The notes beneath the pieces are model-generated. The model was not told the origin of the DNA, did no database searches, and saw only the letters and a program-made list of their open reading frames with translations. This document shows, piece after piece, positions 1 through 6,710 of a stretch of DNA of 8,909 nucleotides; position 1 is the first letter of the stretch, and every line of letters begins with the position of its first letter. The position numbers and the translations under genes were made by a program. The stretch is from contig JAFYLV010000170.1 in assembly GCA_017556885.1 (NCBI GenBank), positions 1 to 8,909 of the forward strand, written 5' to 3'. The DNA comes from Clostridia bacterium. GTDB lineage: Bacteria > Bacillota > Clostridia > Oscillospirales > QAMX01.

Positions 1-2239
1 ATGCCTCATCCTGTCGGGAATGGAGAGATCTTTCGATTTCTGCTGCGATTTCGTCGGCGAATTCCGCCTGCGCGCTTTCGGCGTGCAGATGCAGTGCCTC
101 TGTTTCTGCATCGGGCCGCAGAATTGCGGTGCCGCGGGCATTCCGGATGTGTACACCGTTGCGGATCTCCGCCTCCGGGAAACTCTCGGAGAGATGCCGC
201 ATGGCGGCCGCACGTCCCTCCGGCACGGGAATATCCCGCTCGGCTGCGGTGAAATCCGGCAGACTGCGCCGCAGAGCAGAGAGCGAGAGCGAATGCCGTG
301 AAAGCAGTCCGCAGAGGCAGAGCATACCGTGGATACCGTGAAAGAATTCCGGCGACCGGGCAAGGAGCGGCGCGGCATCCCCATCCCGCCCGAGCCGAAG
401 CGCCGGGATGTTCCGCCGGGCCGCCACCGCCTCCGGCGCGGCGGGAGCATCGGGAAGAAGAGCGATGCGCCGCCGCTCACCCGACAGGCAGAGGGCGGAG
501 AGAAGGATGGTTATGGCGTGGGCACTGTCGGCATCGCAGCCGTCCTCATCCCGGAAGGAGAAAGAAAAACCGTCGGAAGAGAGGTCGAAGCGGGGCGCTG
601 CGGGGTCGAGCTCTGCGCCGGCAAGCTCCAGCGCCTGCCGGGCGGGAGAACCCTCCTCGGCCCATGCACGGATACCGCGGCAGGGGAAGGCGCGGGCGGC
701 GAGGGCGTAGTAAAGCTCCGCTGTACCCGTGACCGTATGGCAGGAATTCCCCGAACGCACGGCCTCGGGCATAGGCCCTGCGGCAAGACGGCTTTGGATG
801 CGGTGAAGCTCCCTGCCGGAAAGCGGAAGCCCCTCGCCGTCAAAGAGGGATAGGGTCAGAGCGTTCTCCGAGAAAGAAAGATGGCCGGAAAGTGTTGTTC
901 CGTAGAGCCGGGCGGTCATGGAGGTGACTGCGGCAAAGGGGCAGTCGGCAGAATAGACTTCTGTCCCGACGGAGGCGGCTCCGGCGGCAAGGGCGGAGAT
1001 CGCCCATTCCGGACCTCCGGCGAGGAGCAGCCGCCCGTTTTCGGGGCATAGCACGGCACCGAGCCGCAGAAAAAGATCCGGGGTCATCTCATATCCGAGG
1101 GAGCCGGAAAAGCCTTCGGAAGTTATCCGGGGAAGCCAGCGGCCTCCGGAGAAAACGGATGAGGTGACGCGGCAGCCGGGCTCTACCGTCACCTCCGGCC
1201 AGATGCATACTCCGGCGGCGATCTCAGCGGCGGTACCGATATTTGCCCCGCAGCCGATTACGCTGTCCCTTTCCGCCCGGGCGGAGGGACCGAGAAGCGC
1301 CCCGCGGTCGAGAATGGTCCCTTCGGCTTCCGCTCTGGTGCCCAACGTGCCGGAGATGACCGATTCGGTCACGCGGCTTCCAACACCGAGAGAGGTACCC
1401 TCCTGAAGGACGGTGTAAGGGCCGATCTCACAGGGGGAGGCGAGCCTCGCTTTTGCGGAAATGTAACAGGGGCCGGTAACGGAAACTCCTTCCGGCAGAT
1501 TTGCGGGCTCGGCCGGGCGGGCAAGGTCCACTTTCCCCTCCAGCGCATCCCGGATGCAGGCGCGGTAGGCGCCGGGATCCCCAAGGTCGCGCCAGTACCC
1601 CGGCAGGGCGCAGCCGCAAAGGGCGGCCTGTTCCGCAACCATGGCGGGGAACAGATCGCCGGAGAAATCAAACGGGGTATCTGCGGGAATGCGGTCCACG
1701 GCAGAGGGGGAGAGAATATAGATGCCGGTGTTGACCCGATCGGTGAAGACCTCGCCCCAGGCGGGCTTTTCGGCAAAGCCGATGATGCGGTCGCGTACAT
1801 CGGTGCGCACGATGCCGTAGGAAAGCGGCTCGGGGTGGGAATAGAGCAGCATGGTTGCCTCTGCCTTGCGATCCCGGTGGAATTGCAGGGCGGCGGAAAG
1901 ATCAAGATCGCAGATGCCGTCGCCGCTGGCAATGATGACGTCCTCATCCCCGATGAAATCCCGGCAGGCGCGCACCGCCCCGGCGGTGCCCAGCGGATCG
2001 CTTTCGGTGAAGTACGTAAGGGAGATGCCCGCCTCGTGTCCGTCGCCGAAATAATCCCGCAGGACGTGGGGGCGGTAGCGCAGGGTGACGGCGGCCTCGG
2101 TGACACCGTGGGCGCGGAGCCACTGCAGCACGTGCCACAGGATGGGACGGTCGAAGATGCGCACCATGGGCTTTGGCGTGCGGCAGGTGAGAGGGCGCAG
2201 GCGCGTGCCCTCGCCGCCGCAGAGCAGGATAGCTTTCAT
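1..2239 (-). CDS. Fused sugar-1-phosphate nucleotidyltransferase / left-handed beta-helix / phosphomannomutase-like protein (3' end outside window)
   Basis: The frame is open without a stop from the ATG at 2239 to the left edge, giving 746 residues; the C-terminus is missing. Residues 1-232 are an NTP_transferase domain: the start MKAILLCGGEGTRLRPLT followed by PKPM is the nucleotide-binding signature, SGDGICDLDL (105-114) carries the metal-binding Asp, and EKP (157-159) and VNTGIYIL (169-176) are sugar-binding motifs. Residues 248-365 have the hexapeptide-like rhythm of a left-handed beta-helix. From about 370 on the sequence resembles the phosphomannomutase half of fused mannose-1-phosphate guanylyltransferases, but the usual active-site signatures (Ser-His-Asn-Pro, DGDxDR) are not recognisable. 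The family makes nucleotide sugars such as GDP-mannose in the cytoplasm for surface glycans; the actual sugar and nucleotide cannot be told here. An AGAAAGG ribosome site lies 10 bases before the ATG. It is divergent from the DUF177 gene, and I see no convincing promoter for it. Confidence 0.85.
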   Translation of the reverse strand, partial: MKAILLCGGEGTRLRPLTCRTPKPMVRIFDRPILWHVLQWLRAHGVTEAAVTLRYRPHVLRDYFGDGHEAGISLTYFTESDPLGTAGAVRACRDFIGDEDVIIASGDGICDLDLSAALQFHRDRKAEATMLLYSHPEPLSYGIVRTDVRDRIIGFAEKPAWGEVFTDRVNTGIYILSPSAVDRIPADTPFDFSGDLFPAMVAEQAALCGCALPGYWRDLGDPGAYRACIRDALEGKVDLARPAEPANLPEGVSVTGPCYISAKARLASPCEIGPYTVLQEGTSLGVGSRVTESVISGTLGTRAEAEGTILDRGALLGPSARAERDSVIGCGANIGTAAEIAAGVCIWPEVTVEPGCRVTSSVFSGGRWLPRITSEGFSGSLGYEMTPDLFLRLGAVLCPENGRLLLAGGPEWAISALAAGAASVGTEVYSADCPFAAVTSMTARLYGTTLSGHLSFSENALTLSLFDGEGLPLSGRELHRIQSRLAAGPMPEAVRSGNSCHTVTGTAELYYALAARAFPCRGIRAWAEEGSPARQALELAGAELDPAAPRFDLSSDGFSFSFRDEDGCDADSAHAITILLSALCLSGERRRIALLPDAPAAPEAVAARRNIPALRLGRDGDAAPLLARSPEFFHGIHGMLCLCGLLSRHSLSLSALRRSLPDFTAAERDIPVPEGRAAAMRHLSESFPEAEIRNGVHIRNARGTAILRPDAETEALHLHAESAQAEFADEIAAEIERSLHSRQDEA

Positions 2240-2358
2240 ATGGTCGGTACCTTTCTTTAAATGGAGTTTGTCGGTTTCATTTTGCCCCTCTGCCGGAAAA
2301 AATAAACAGGTATGACGGAAATCAGAGGCAAAGAAAGGTTTTTTTCGGCGAAAATCCA

Positions 2359-2387
2359 TTGACAATCTGACATAATTGATGTATAAT
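2359..2387 (+). promoter_or_regulatory. Consensus sigma-70/sigma-A promoter for the DUF177-rpmF operon
   Basis: TTGACA at 2359-2364 and TATAAT at 2382-2387 are both perfect consensus hexamers with the optimal 17-base spacer. Transcription should start near 2394, leaving a leader of only about 20 bases before the DUF177 start codon, which contains a GAGGTG ribosome site at 2407-2412. The position suggests strong constitutive expression, fitting a ribosomal-protein operon. Confidence 0.9.
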
Positions 2388-2416
2388 CTCTTCTACAGCG
2401 TTTTCCGAGGTGCAAG

Positions 2417-2947
2417 ATGAGGAAAAACATCGCCGATGTCCTGAAAAACCCCGGTACCGCTCTTCCGCTGGATTTTGAGGCGGATATGAGCGATATCGAA
2501 CTGTATGGGGAGCGGATTTTCCCCGATCCCGTGCGGGTGACCGGCGAGGTGCGCAACCGAGCAGGTCTGGTCACGGTTGAAGCCGATGTATATGCGGTGG
2601 GCCGGGCGTCCTGTGCGCGGTGCCTTGAACCTGCAGAGTTTGTCTGCGACATTCCCCTGGATCTCACGGTCACGGAGAATGCGGAAAATGCCGAGCTGGA
2701 AGACTATGTGTATGTCGAAGGCGATATGCTGGATTTACACGGAGTCGTCCGTGACGAGTTGATCCTGTCCTGTGACATGGTCATCCTCTGTCAGCCGGAT
2801 TGCCGCGGGCTGTGTTCGCGGTGCGGCAAAAACCTGAACGCGGGCGACTGCGACTGCGTTGTGCAGGAGGTCGATCCGAGGCTTGCGGGCCTTGCGGAGC
2901 TTCTTGCGCGGCAGCAGGAAAGAAACGATACTGATCGGGAGGTGTAG
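2417..2947 (+). CDS. yceD: DUF177/YceD family protein, linked to 23S rRNA accumulation
   Basis: This 176-residue protein belongs to the DUF177 (YceD) family, which almost always sits directly in front of rpmF. In E. coli and plants members are needed for normal 23S rRNA levels; the molecular mechanism is not settled. The sequence shows the family's cysteine pattern: a CxxC at residues 66-69 (CARC), then C125, C129, C133 and C136 in a stretch ending LCSRCGKNL, and C145/C147, followed by the conserved tail DPRLAGLAELL (153-163). The paired cysteines suggest metal binding, which is an inference. The start is supported by GAGGTG four bases upstream and by the consensus promoter just before it. 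The stop codon overlaps the region of the rpmF ribosome site, so the two genes are very likely translated from one short mRNA. Confidence 0.9.
   Translation: MRKNIADVLKNPGTALPLDFEADMSDIELYGERIFPDPVRVTGEVRNRAGLVTVEADVYAVGRASCARCLEPAEFVCDIPLDLTVTENAENAELEDYVYVEGDMLDLHGVVRDELILSCDMVILCQPDCRGLCSRCGKNLNAGDCDCVVQEVDPRLAGLAELLARQQERNDTDREV
2937..2944 (+). promoter_or_regulatory. Ribosome binding site that fixes the rpmF start
   Basis: GGGAGGTG lies seven bases before the ATG at 2952 and overlaps the last codons of the DUF177 gene. It supports the short 64-residue L32 rather than an in-frame extension upstream to 2859, and suggests translational coupling of the two genes. Confidence 0.75.
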
Positions 2948-2951
2948 AACA

Positions 2952-3146
2952 ATGGCAGTTCCTAAGAGCAAAACATCCAAGGCGAGACGGGACAAGAGAC
3001 GCAATTCCACCTGGAAGCTGACGCTTCCCGGTTTGGTCAAATGTGCCCAGTGCGGTGCTTTGATCCTGCCCCACAGAGCTTGCTCCAAGTGCGGGTACTA
3101 CAAGGGCCGCGAGGTCGTTAAGACCGCAGATAAGGCAGCTGAGTAA
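2952..3146 (+). CDS. rpmF: 50S ribosomal protein L32
   Basis: The 64-residue product starts MAVPKSKTSKARRDKRR, the hallmark beginning of bacterial L32, a small protein of the large ribosomal subunit. It carries a zinc ribbon of the cysteine-containing (C+) type: C31 and C34, then C44 and C47 (CAQC ... CSKC). Length and composition are normal. The start at 2952 is chosen because it gives the universal N-terminus and has a good ribosome site; an in-frame ATG at 2859 lies inside the DUF177 gene and would add non-homologous residues. It is cotranscribed with the DUF177 gene (four bases between them) and followed by a strong terminator. In many Firmicutes plsX or fapR follows rpmF; here neither does. 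Confidence 0.97.
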   Translation: MAVPKSKTSKARRDKRRNSTWKLTLPGLVKCAQCGALILPHRACSKCGYYKGREVVKTADKAAE

Positions 3147-3159
3147 TCGAAAGCCAAGT

Positions 3160-3203
3160 TACAGGGGCAGCCGGTGATGCCGGCTATGCCCCTGTATTTT
3201 TTT
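3160..3203 (+). terminator. Rho-independent terminator after rpmF
   Basis: A nine-base outer stem (3160-3168 with 3188-3196) encloses an inner five-base stem (GCCGG 3170-3174 with CCGGC 3180-3184) and a five-base loop, followed directly by seven T residues (3197-3203). It begins 13 bases after the rpmF stop and ends only 22 bases before the next start codon. Confidence 0.9.
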
Positions 3204-3225
3204 ACGGAAAGGAGCGGAATTAAGC

Positions 3226-4539
3226 ATGAAGCATATCACCGAGATCGCCCCGGGAAGTCCGGCGGAACGCGCAGGACTCAAAGTCGGAGACGAGCTTCTG
3301 CGCGTCGGCGGCGAGAAGATCCTCGATGCACTGGATTTCCGCTTCTACGCGGCGGAGGCCGGAGCGGAGCTCACCGTTCTGCGGGATGGGGAGGAACTCA
3401 CCTTCCGGCTGGACAATGAAGAATACGAGGATCTCGGGCTTACCTTTACAACGTATTTGATGGATAAGCACCGCTCCTGCCGTAACAAATGCATTTTCTG
3501 CTTTATCGATCAGCTCCCCGACGGAATGCGGGAGAGCCTGTATTTTAAGGACGACGATGAGCGGCTTTCCCTGCTTTTTGGAAACTACGTTACCTTGACC
3601 AACCTGTCGGAGCGGGAATTTCAGCGCATCATCGATCTGCACATCTCGCCCATCAACGTCTCCGTCCATGCTACCGATCCGGAGGTGCGCAAAAAGCTCC
3701 TCTGCAACCGCTTTGCGGGGCCGGTGCTGGAGCAGCTGCGCCGTTTTACGGAGGCAGGGCTGGATGTGAACTGCCAGCTCGTCATCTGCCCCGATCATAA
3801 TGACGGGGAGATTCTGGAAAAATCGCTTGCGGATCTGGTGGCTCTCGGCCCGAAGGTCCATTCCATCGCCGTCATTCCCCTCGGCATGACCTCCCACCGG
3901 GAGGGACTGACCCCACTGCGGCCCGTGAGCCGGGAGGACGCGGAGCGTATGATCGCTCTCTGCGACCGCTTTGGGGAGCAATGCCTCGCCGAGCGCGGGC
4001 TTCGTACCGTCTATGCGGCGGATGAACTCTATATCAAGGCGGGACGGGAGCTTCCTCCGGCAGAGTATTACGAGGATTTTCCCCAGCTGGACAATGGCGT
4101 CGGCATGATGCGGCGCACGGAACTGGAATTCCGGGCCGCACTTTCGCGGCACAGATTTCCCATTTTTGGCAAAAAACGCCGCGCAAGCCTCGTTACGGGT
4201 TATGCGGCGGCGGGATTCATGCAGTCTCTGGTTGACGAATTTCAAAAAAGATGCCATAATAGAATGGTAATTGATGTCATTGCCGTCCGAAATGACTTTT
4301 TCGGTCCCGGGGTGGATGTCTCCGGTCTCTTGACCGGCGGTGACATTGCCCGGCAGCTGGAAGGACGGGATCTGGGAGAATTCTGCATCATTCCCGGCAA
4401 CGCAATGAAACGGGATGAGGATATTTTCCTGGATGATATGACCCTGGCGGAGCTGTCTTCGAAGCTTGGGGTGCCGGTGTGCACCTCCGGTACGGACGGC
4501 GCGGATCTGGCGGAGGCCCTTTGGGGCGGACGCCTGTAA
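3226..4539 (+). CDS. DUF512 family protein with PDZ and radical-SAM-like Fe-S motif
   Basis: The 437-residue product has three parts. Residues 1-60 form a PDZ-like domain (GSPAERAGLKVGDELLRVGG at 10-29). Then comes CRNKCIFCFIDQLPDG, whose C85, C89 and C92 form the CxxxCxxC motif that holds a 4Fe-4S cluster in radical SAM enzymes. The C-terminal half is the DUF512 region, with DELY (266-269), NGVGMMR (290-296), VRNDFFGPGVDVSG (354-367) and LLTGGDI (368-374). The family is widespread in Clostridia and cyanobacteria; no substrate or reaction is known to me, and no signal peptide is present, so it is probably cytoplasmic. An AAAGGAG site lies 11 bases before the ATG. It is followed 18 bases later by der, so these two are cotranscribed. 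Membership of the family is secure; catalysis by radical SAM chemistry is an inference from the cysteine motif. Confidence 0.9.
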   Translation: MKHITEIAPGSPAERAGLKVGDELLRVGGEKILDALDFRFYAAEAGAELTVLRDGEELTFRLDNEEYEDLGLTFTTYLMDKHRSCRNKCIFCFIDQLPDGMRESLYFKDDDERLSLLFGNYVTLTNLSEREFQRIIDLHISPINVSVHATDPEVRKKLLCNRFAGPVLEQLRRFTEAGLDVNCQLVICPDHNDGEILEKSLADLVALGPKVHSIAVIPLGMTSHREGLTPLRPVSREDAERMIALCDRFGEQCLAERGLRTVYAADELYIKAGRELPPAEYYEDFPQLDNGVGMMRRTELEFRAALSRHRFPIFGKKRRASLVTGYAAAGFMQSLVDEFQKRCHNRMVIDVIAVRNDFFGPGVDVSGLLTGGDIARQLEGRDLGEFCIIPGNAMKRDEDIFLDDMTLAELSSKLGVPVCTSGTDGADLAEALWGGRL

Positions 4540-4557
4540 AGAAAGGAGAGAAAAGCC

Positions 4558-5895
4558 ATGGCAAAACCCTGTATTGCCATCGTCGGACGGCCGAATGTCG
4601 GCAAGTCCCTGCTTTTTAATAAGATTGTCGGCAAGCGCATCTCCATCGTGCAGGAGACCCCCGGTGTCACCCGGGACCGCATCTATGCCGATGCGGAATG
4701 GCGCAGCCGCAAGTTCTCGCTGGTGGACACCGGCGGTATCGAGCCCAAAAATGATAACGAGATCCTGCGCTTCATGCGCCTGCAGGCGGAGATCGCCATC
4801 GAGCGGGCGGATGTGGTCGTTCTGGTCTGCGACATCCAGACGGGTGTCACGGCGGAGGATCACGTGGTGGCGGAGATGCTGCGCCGCAGCGGCAAGCCCG
4901 TGGTGGTCTGCGTCAACAAGTCCGATGCGCTGGGTGCCCCGCCCCCGGAGTTTTATGAATTTTACGCCCTCGGTCTCGGTGATCTGGTGGAGGTATCTGC
5001 CCTGCACGGCCACGGCACCGGCGATCTGCTGGATGCCTGCTTTGAGCACTTCCCCCCGCAGGAGATGGACGAGGAGGATAATGACCGCATCCGTGTGGCC
5101 GTCATTGGCAAGCCAAACTCCGGCAAGAGCTCCCTGATGAATCAGGTGCTCGGTGAGAAGCGTGTCATCGTCTCCAATGTGGCGGGCACCACCCGCGATT
5201 CTATCGACGCCGAGGTGGATAATGAGCACGGCGCCTACACCTTTATCGACACGGCGGGCATCCGCCGCAAGGCAAAGGTGGAGGAGGTCATTGAAAAATA
5301 CAGCGTTATGCGCGCTCACATGGCAGTGGAGCGGGCGGATGTGTGTGTGATCATGGTGGATGCCACCGAAGGTGTCACCGATCAGGACACCAAGATCGCC
5401 GGTCTTGCCCACGAGGCGGGAAAGGCCTCCGTTATCTGCATCAACAAGTGGGATGCCATCGAGAAGGACGATAAGACCATGGATAAGTTCCGCAAAGAAG
5501 CGGAGCTTGCCTTCTCCTTTATGAGCTATGCGCCCATTATCTTTATCTCGGCCATGACGGGTCAGCGCGTTCCCCTGCTTTTTGAGACCATCAATGCCGT
5601 TGCGGAGCAGAACGCTATGCGTATTTCCACGGGTGTGCTCAATGATATCCTCAACGAGGCGACTGCCCGGGTATCGCCGCCTACGGACAAGGGCAAGCGC
5701 CTGAAGCTGTATTACATTACGCAGGTCTCTGTCAAGCCCCCGTCCTTTGCGATCTTCTGCAATTCCAAGGAGCTTTTCCATTTCTCCTATCAGAGATATA
5801 TCGAAAACCAGATCCGTACGGTTTTCGGACTGAGAGGAACCCCGGTGCGGCTGCTGATCCGTGAAAAGGGAGAAACGGCACCGGAGATCCATTAA
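4558..5895 (+). CDS. der: Ribosome biogenesis GTPase Der (EngA)
   Basis: This 445-residue protein has the tandem GTPase layout unique to Der, which binds the 50S subunit and is required for its late assembly. Domain 1 has a P-loop GRPNVGKS (10-17), TPGVTRD (34-40), DTGG (57-60) and NKSD (120-123). Domain 2 has GKPNSGKSS (184-192), AGTTRD (209-214), DTAG (231-234) and NKWD (296-299). A KH-like RNA-contacting domain covers about residues 355-445. Length is normal. The usual Thr or Ser after GKS in the first P-loop is Leu (L18), a tolerated variant as far as the rest of the domain suggests. An AAAGGAG ribosome site lies nine bases before the ATG. It sits between the DUF512 gene (18 bases) and plsY (19 bases), a Clostridia arrangement. 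Confidence 0.98.
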   Translation: MAKPCIAIVGRPNVGKSLLFNKIVGKRISIVQETPGVTRDRIYADAEWRSRKFSLVDTGGIEPKNDNEILRFMRLQAEIAIERADVVVLVCDIQTGVTAEDHVVAEMLRRSGKPVVVCVNKSDALGAPPPEFYEFYALGLGDLVEVSALHGHGTGDLLDACFEHFPPQEMDEEDNDRIRVAVIGKPNSGKSSLMNQVLGEKRVIVSNVAGTTRDSIDAEVDNEHGAYTFIDTAGIRRKAKVEEVIEKYSVMRAHMAVERADVCVIMVDATEGVTDQDTKIAGLAHEAGKASVICINKWDAIEKDDKTMDKFRKEAELAFSFMSYAPIIFISAMTGQRVPLLFETINAVAEQNAMRISTGVLNDILNEATARVSPPTDKGKRLKLYYITQVSVKPPSFAIFCNSKELFHFSYQRYIENQIRTVFGLRGTPVRLLIREKGETAPEIH

Positions 5896-5898
5896 AGC

Positions 5899-5908
5899 AA
5901 GGAGGAGG
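5899..5908 (+). promoter_or_regulatory. Strong ribosome binding site that fixes the plsY start
   Basis: AAGGAGGAGG lies six bases before the ATG at 5915. It argues against an in-frame ATG at 5861, which would overlap der and add a basic leader (MKREKRHRRS...) not seen in PlsY proteins. Confidence 0.8.
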
Positions 5909-5914
5909 CAACTT

Positions 5915-6544
5915 ATGCAGGATTGGATGAAACTTCTTCTGGCAAGTGCTATCGGTTATCTGCTGGGCAGCTTTAACCCCGCCATTGTCTTTTCCCGGTT
6001 GTTTGCCGGTAAGGATATCCGCACCATGGGCAGCGGAAACGCCGGCAGCACAAACGTATACCGCAATCTCGGCCCGAAGTTTGCGCTGGCCGTGCTGCTT
6101 TGTGACCTGCTTAAGGGTGTGTTCGCGGCGGTCATCGGCCAGCTTCTCTTTGCGGGCATGGATATGGATGCAGGGCTCTACGGCCGCTTTGCCGGAGGCC
6201 TCGGTGCCATCCTTGGCCATGCCTTCCCCCTGTGGCATCGGCTTCGGGGCGGCAAGGGTGTCGTTACGGCGGCAGGTATGCTCATTGTGTTTGATTGGCG
6301 TGTCATTGCAGTGATGTTTGTGGTTTTCCTTGTTTTTGCCGTTTCCACCCGGTATATTTCCCTTGGATCCATCATGGCGGCGACGGCGCTTCCGGTTTGC
6401 ATGCTCATCTTCCATTTCGGACATTGGTTCATGTTCGGAGAGGCGCTGCTGGCAGGCGGTCTGGTCATCTGGCTGCATCGCACCAATATCGGCAGACTCT
6501 TCAAGGGCTGCGAATCGAAATTCTATTTCAAACCGAAAAAGTGA
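5915..6544 (+). CDS. plsY: Glycerol-3-phosphate acyltransferase PlsY
   Basis: The 209-residue integral membrane protein transfers the acyl group from acyl-phosphate to glycerol-3-phosphate, the first committed step of phospholipid synthesis in most Gram-positive bacteria; PlsX supplies the acyl-phosphate. The three conserved PlsY motifs are present: GSFNPA then GSGNAGSTNVYR (18-23 and 39-50), CDLLKG (63-68), and GHAFPLWHRLRGGKGVVT (101-118), which forms the phosphate-binding and catalytic region. Several hydrophobic helices separate them, as expected for a seven-helix or similar fold. The start at 5915 is chosen from the ribosome site and from the family N-terminus. It is the last gene of the DUF512-der-plsY unit; gpsA, often next in related genomes, is absent and a terminator follows at once. 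Confidence 0.96.
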   Translation: MQDWMKLLLASAIGYLLGSFNPAIVFSRLFAGKDIRTMGSGNAGSTNVYRNLGPKFALAVLLCDLLKGVFAAVIGQLLFAGMDMDAGLYGRFAGGLGAILGHAFPLWHRLRGGKGVVTAAGMLIVFDWRVIAVMFVVFLVFAVSTRYISLGSIMAATALPVCMLIFHFGHWFMFGEALLAGGLVIWLHRTNIGRLFKGCESKFYFKPKK

Positions 6545-6550
6545 AATCAC

Positions 6551-6588
6551 ATACTCCGGAGCGAGATCTCGCTCCGGAGTATATTTTT
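6551..6588 (+). terminator. Rho-independent terminator after plsY, built on a 32-bp perfect palindrome
   Basis: Positions 6551-6582 are a perfect inverted repeat (16 bases each side, GATC at the centre), able to form a 14-bp stem with a four-base loop. It is followed by A and T residues including five T at 6584-6588. It lies seven bases past the plsY stop. The opposite strand has no T-run after the stem, so it works for rightward transcription. Confidence 0.88.
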
Positions 6589-6599
6589 GCTTTATAGCC

Positions 6600-6625
6600 G
6601 ATTTGTTCAAAAATGGAAACAAATC
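6600..6625. repeat. Short inverted repeat upstream of the SulP promoter
   Basis: GATTTGTT (6600-6607) and AACAAATC (6618-6625) are exact inverted arms of eight bases with a ten-base spacer. They end about 26 bases before the -35 box of the transporter gene, a place where an activator could bind. Being AT-rich and short, it may also be chance. Confidence 0.35.
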
Positions 6626-6651
6626 AGCTCAAATGCCGTACAAAAATGCCG

Positions 6652-6680
6652 TTGCAAGGGCGGACAGAGAGGCGTATAAT
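6652..6680 (+). promoter_or_regulatory. Sigma-A-type promoter for the SulP transporter gene
   Basis: TTGCAA (6652-6657) and TATAAT (6675-6680) are separated by 17 bases. The start of transcription would be near 6687, giving a leader of about 24 bases with GGGAG at 6698-6702 as ribosome site. This also argues against translation starting further upstream, since the -10 box would then lie inside the coding region. Confidence 0.8.
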
Positions 6681-6710
6681 ATAGAAAAATGCATTTTGGG
6701 AGTCTGCGGT

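Noticed and set aside
329..853. Rightward open frames in the first 2.2 kb, such as 329-853 and 1835-2260
   Set aside because: They lie opposite the continuous minus-strand nucleotidyltransferase frame, which has clear family motifs; the rightward products are Arg/Gly/Pro-rich without recognisable domains.
2240..2358. Possible promoter for the leftward nucleotidyltransferase gene (TTGCCT on the minus strand at 2331-2326)
   Set aside because: No acceptable -10 box lies 16-18 bases downstream; the best candidate, TGTTTA, matches the consensus at too few positions.
3220..5892. 890-residue open frame on the minus strand opposite the DUF512 and der genes
   Set aside because: It mirrors two well-conserved genes on the other strand, crosses their spacer, shows no family motif, and has no ribosome site I can see. 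GC-rich codon use in the real genes removes antisense stops.
5861..5914. Upstream in-frame start for plsY
   Set aside because: It overlaps the end of der and adds a basic leader absent from the family, while the ATG at 5915 has an ideal ribosome site.
6318..6710. In-frame extension of the SulP gene upstream of 6711
   Set aside because: It runs through plsY, the palindromic terminator and the -35/-10 boxes; the family N-terminus begins at MKKKLIPELIPAL.
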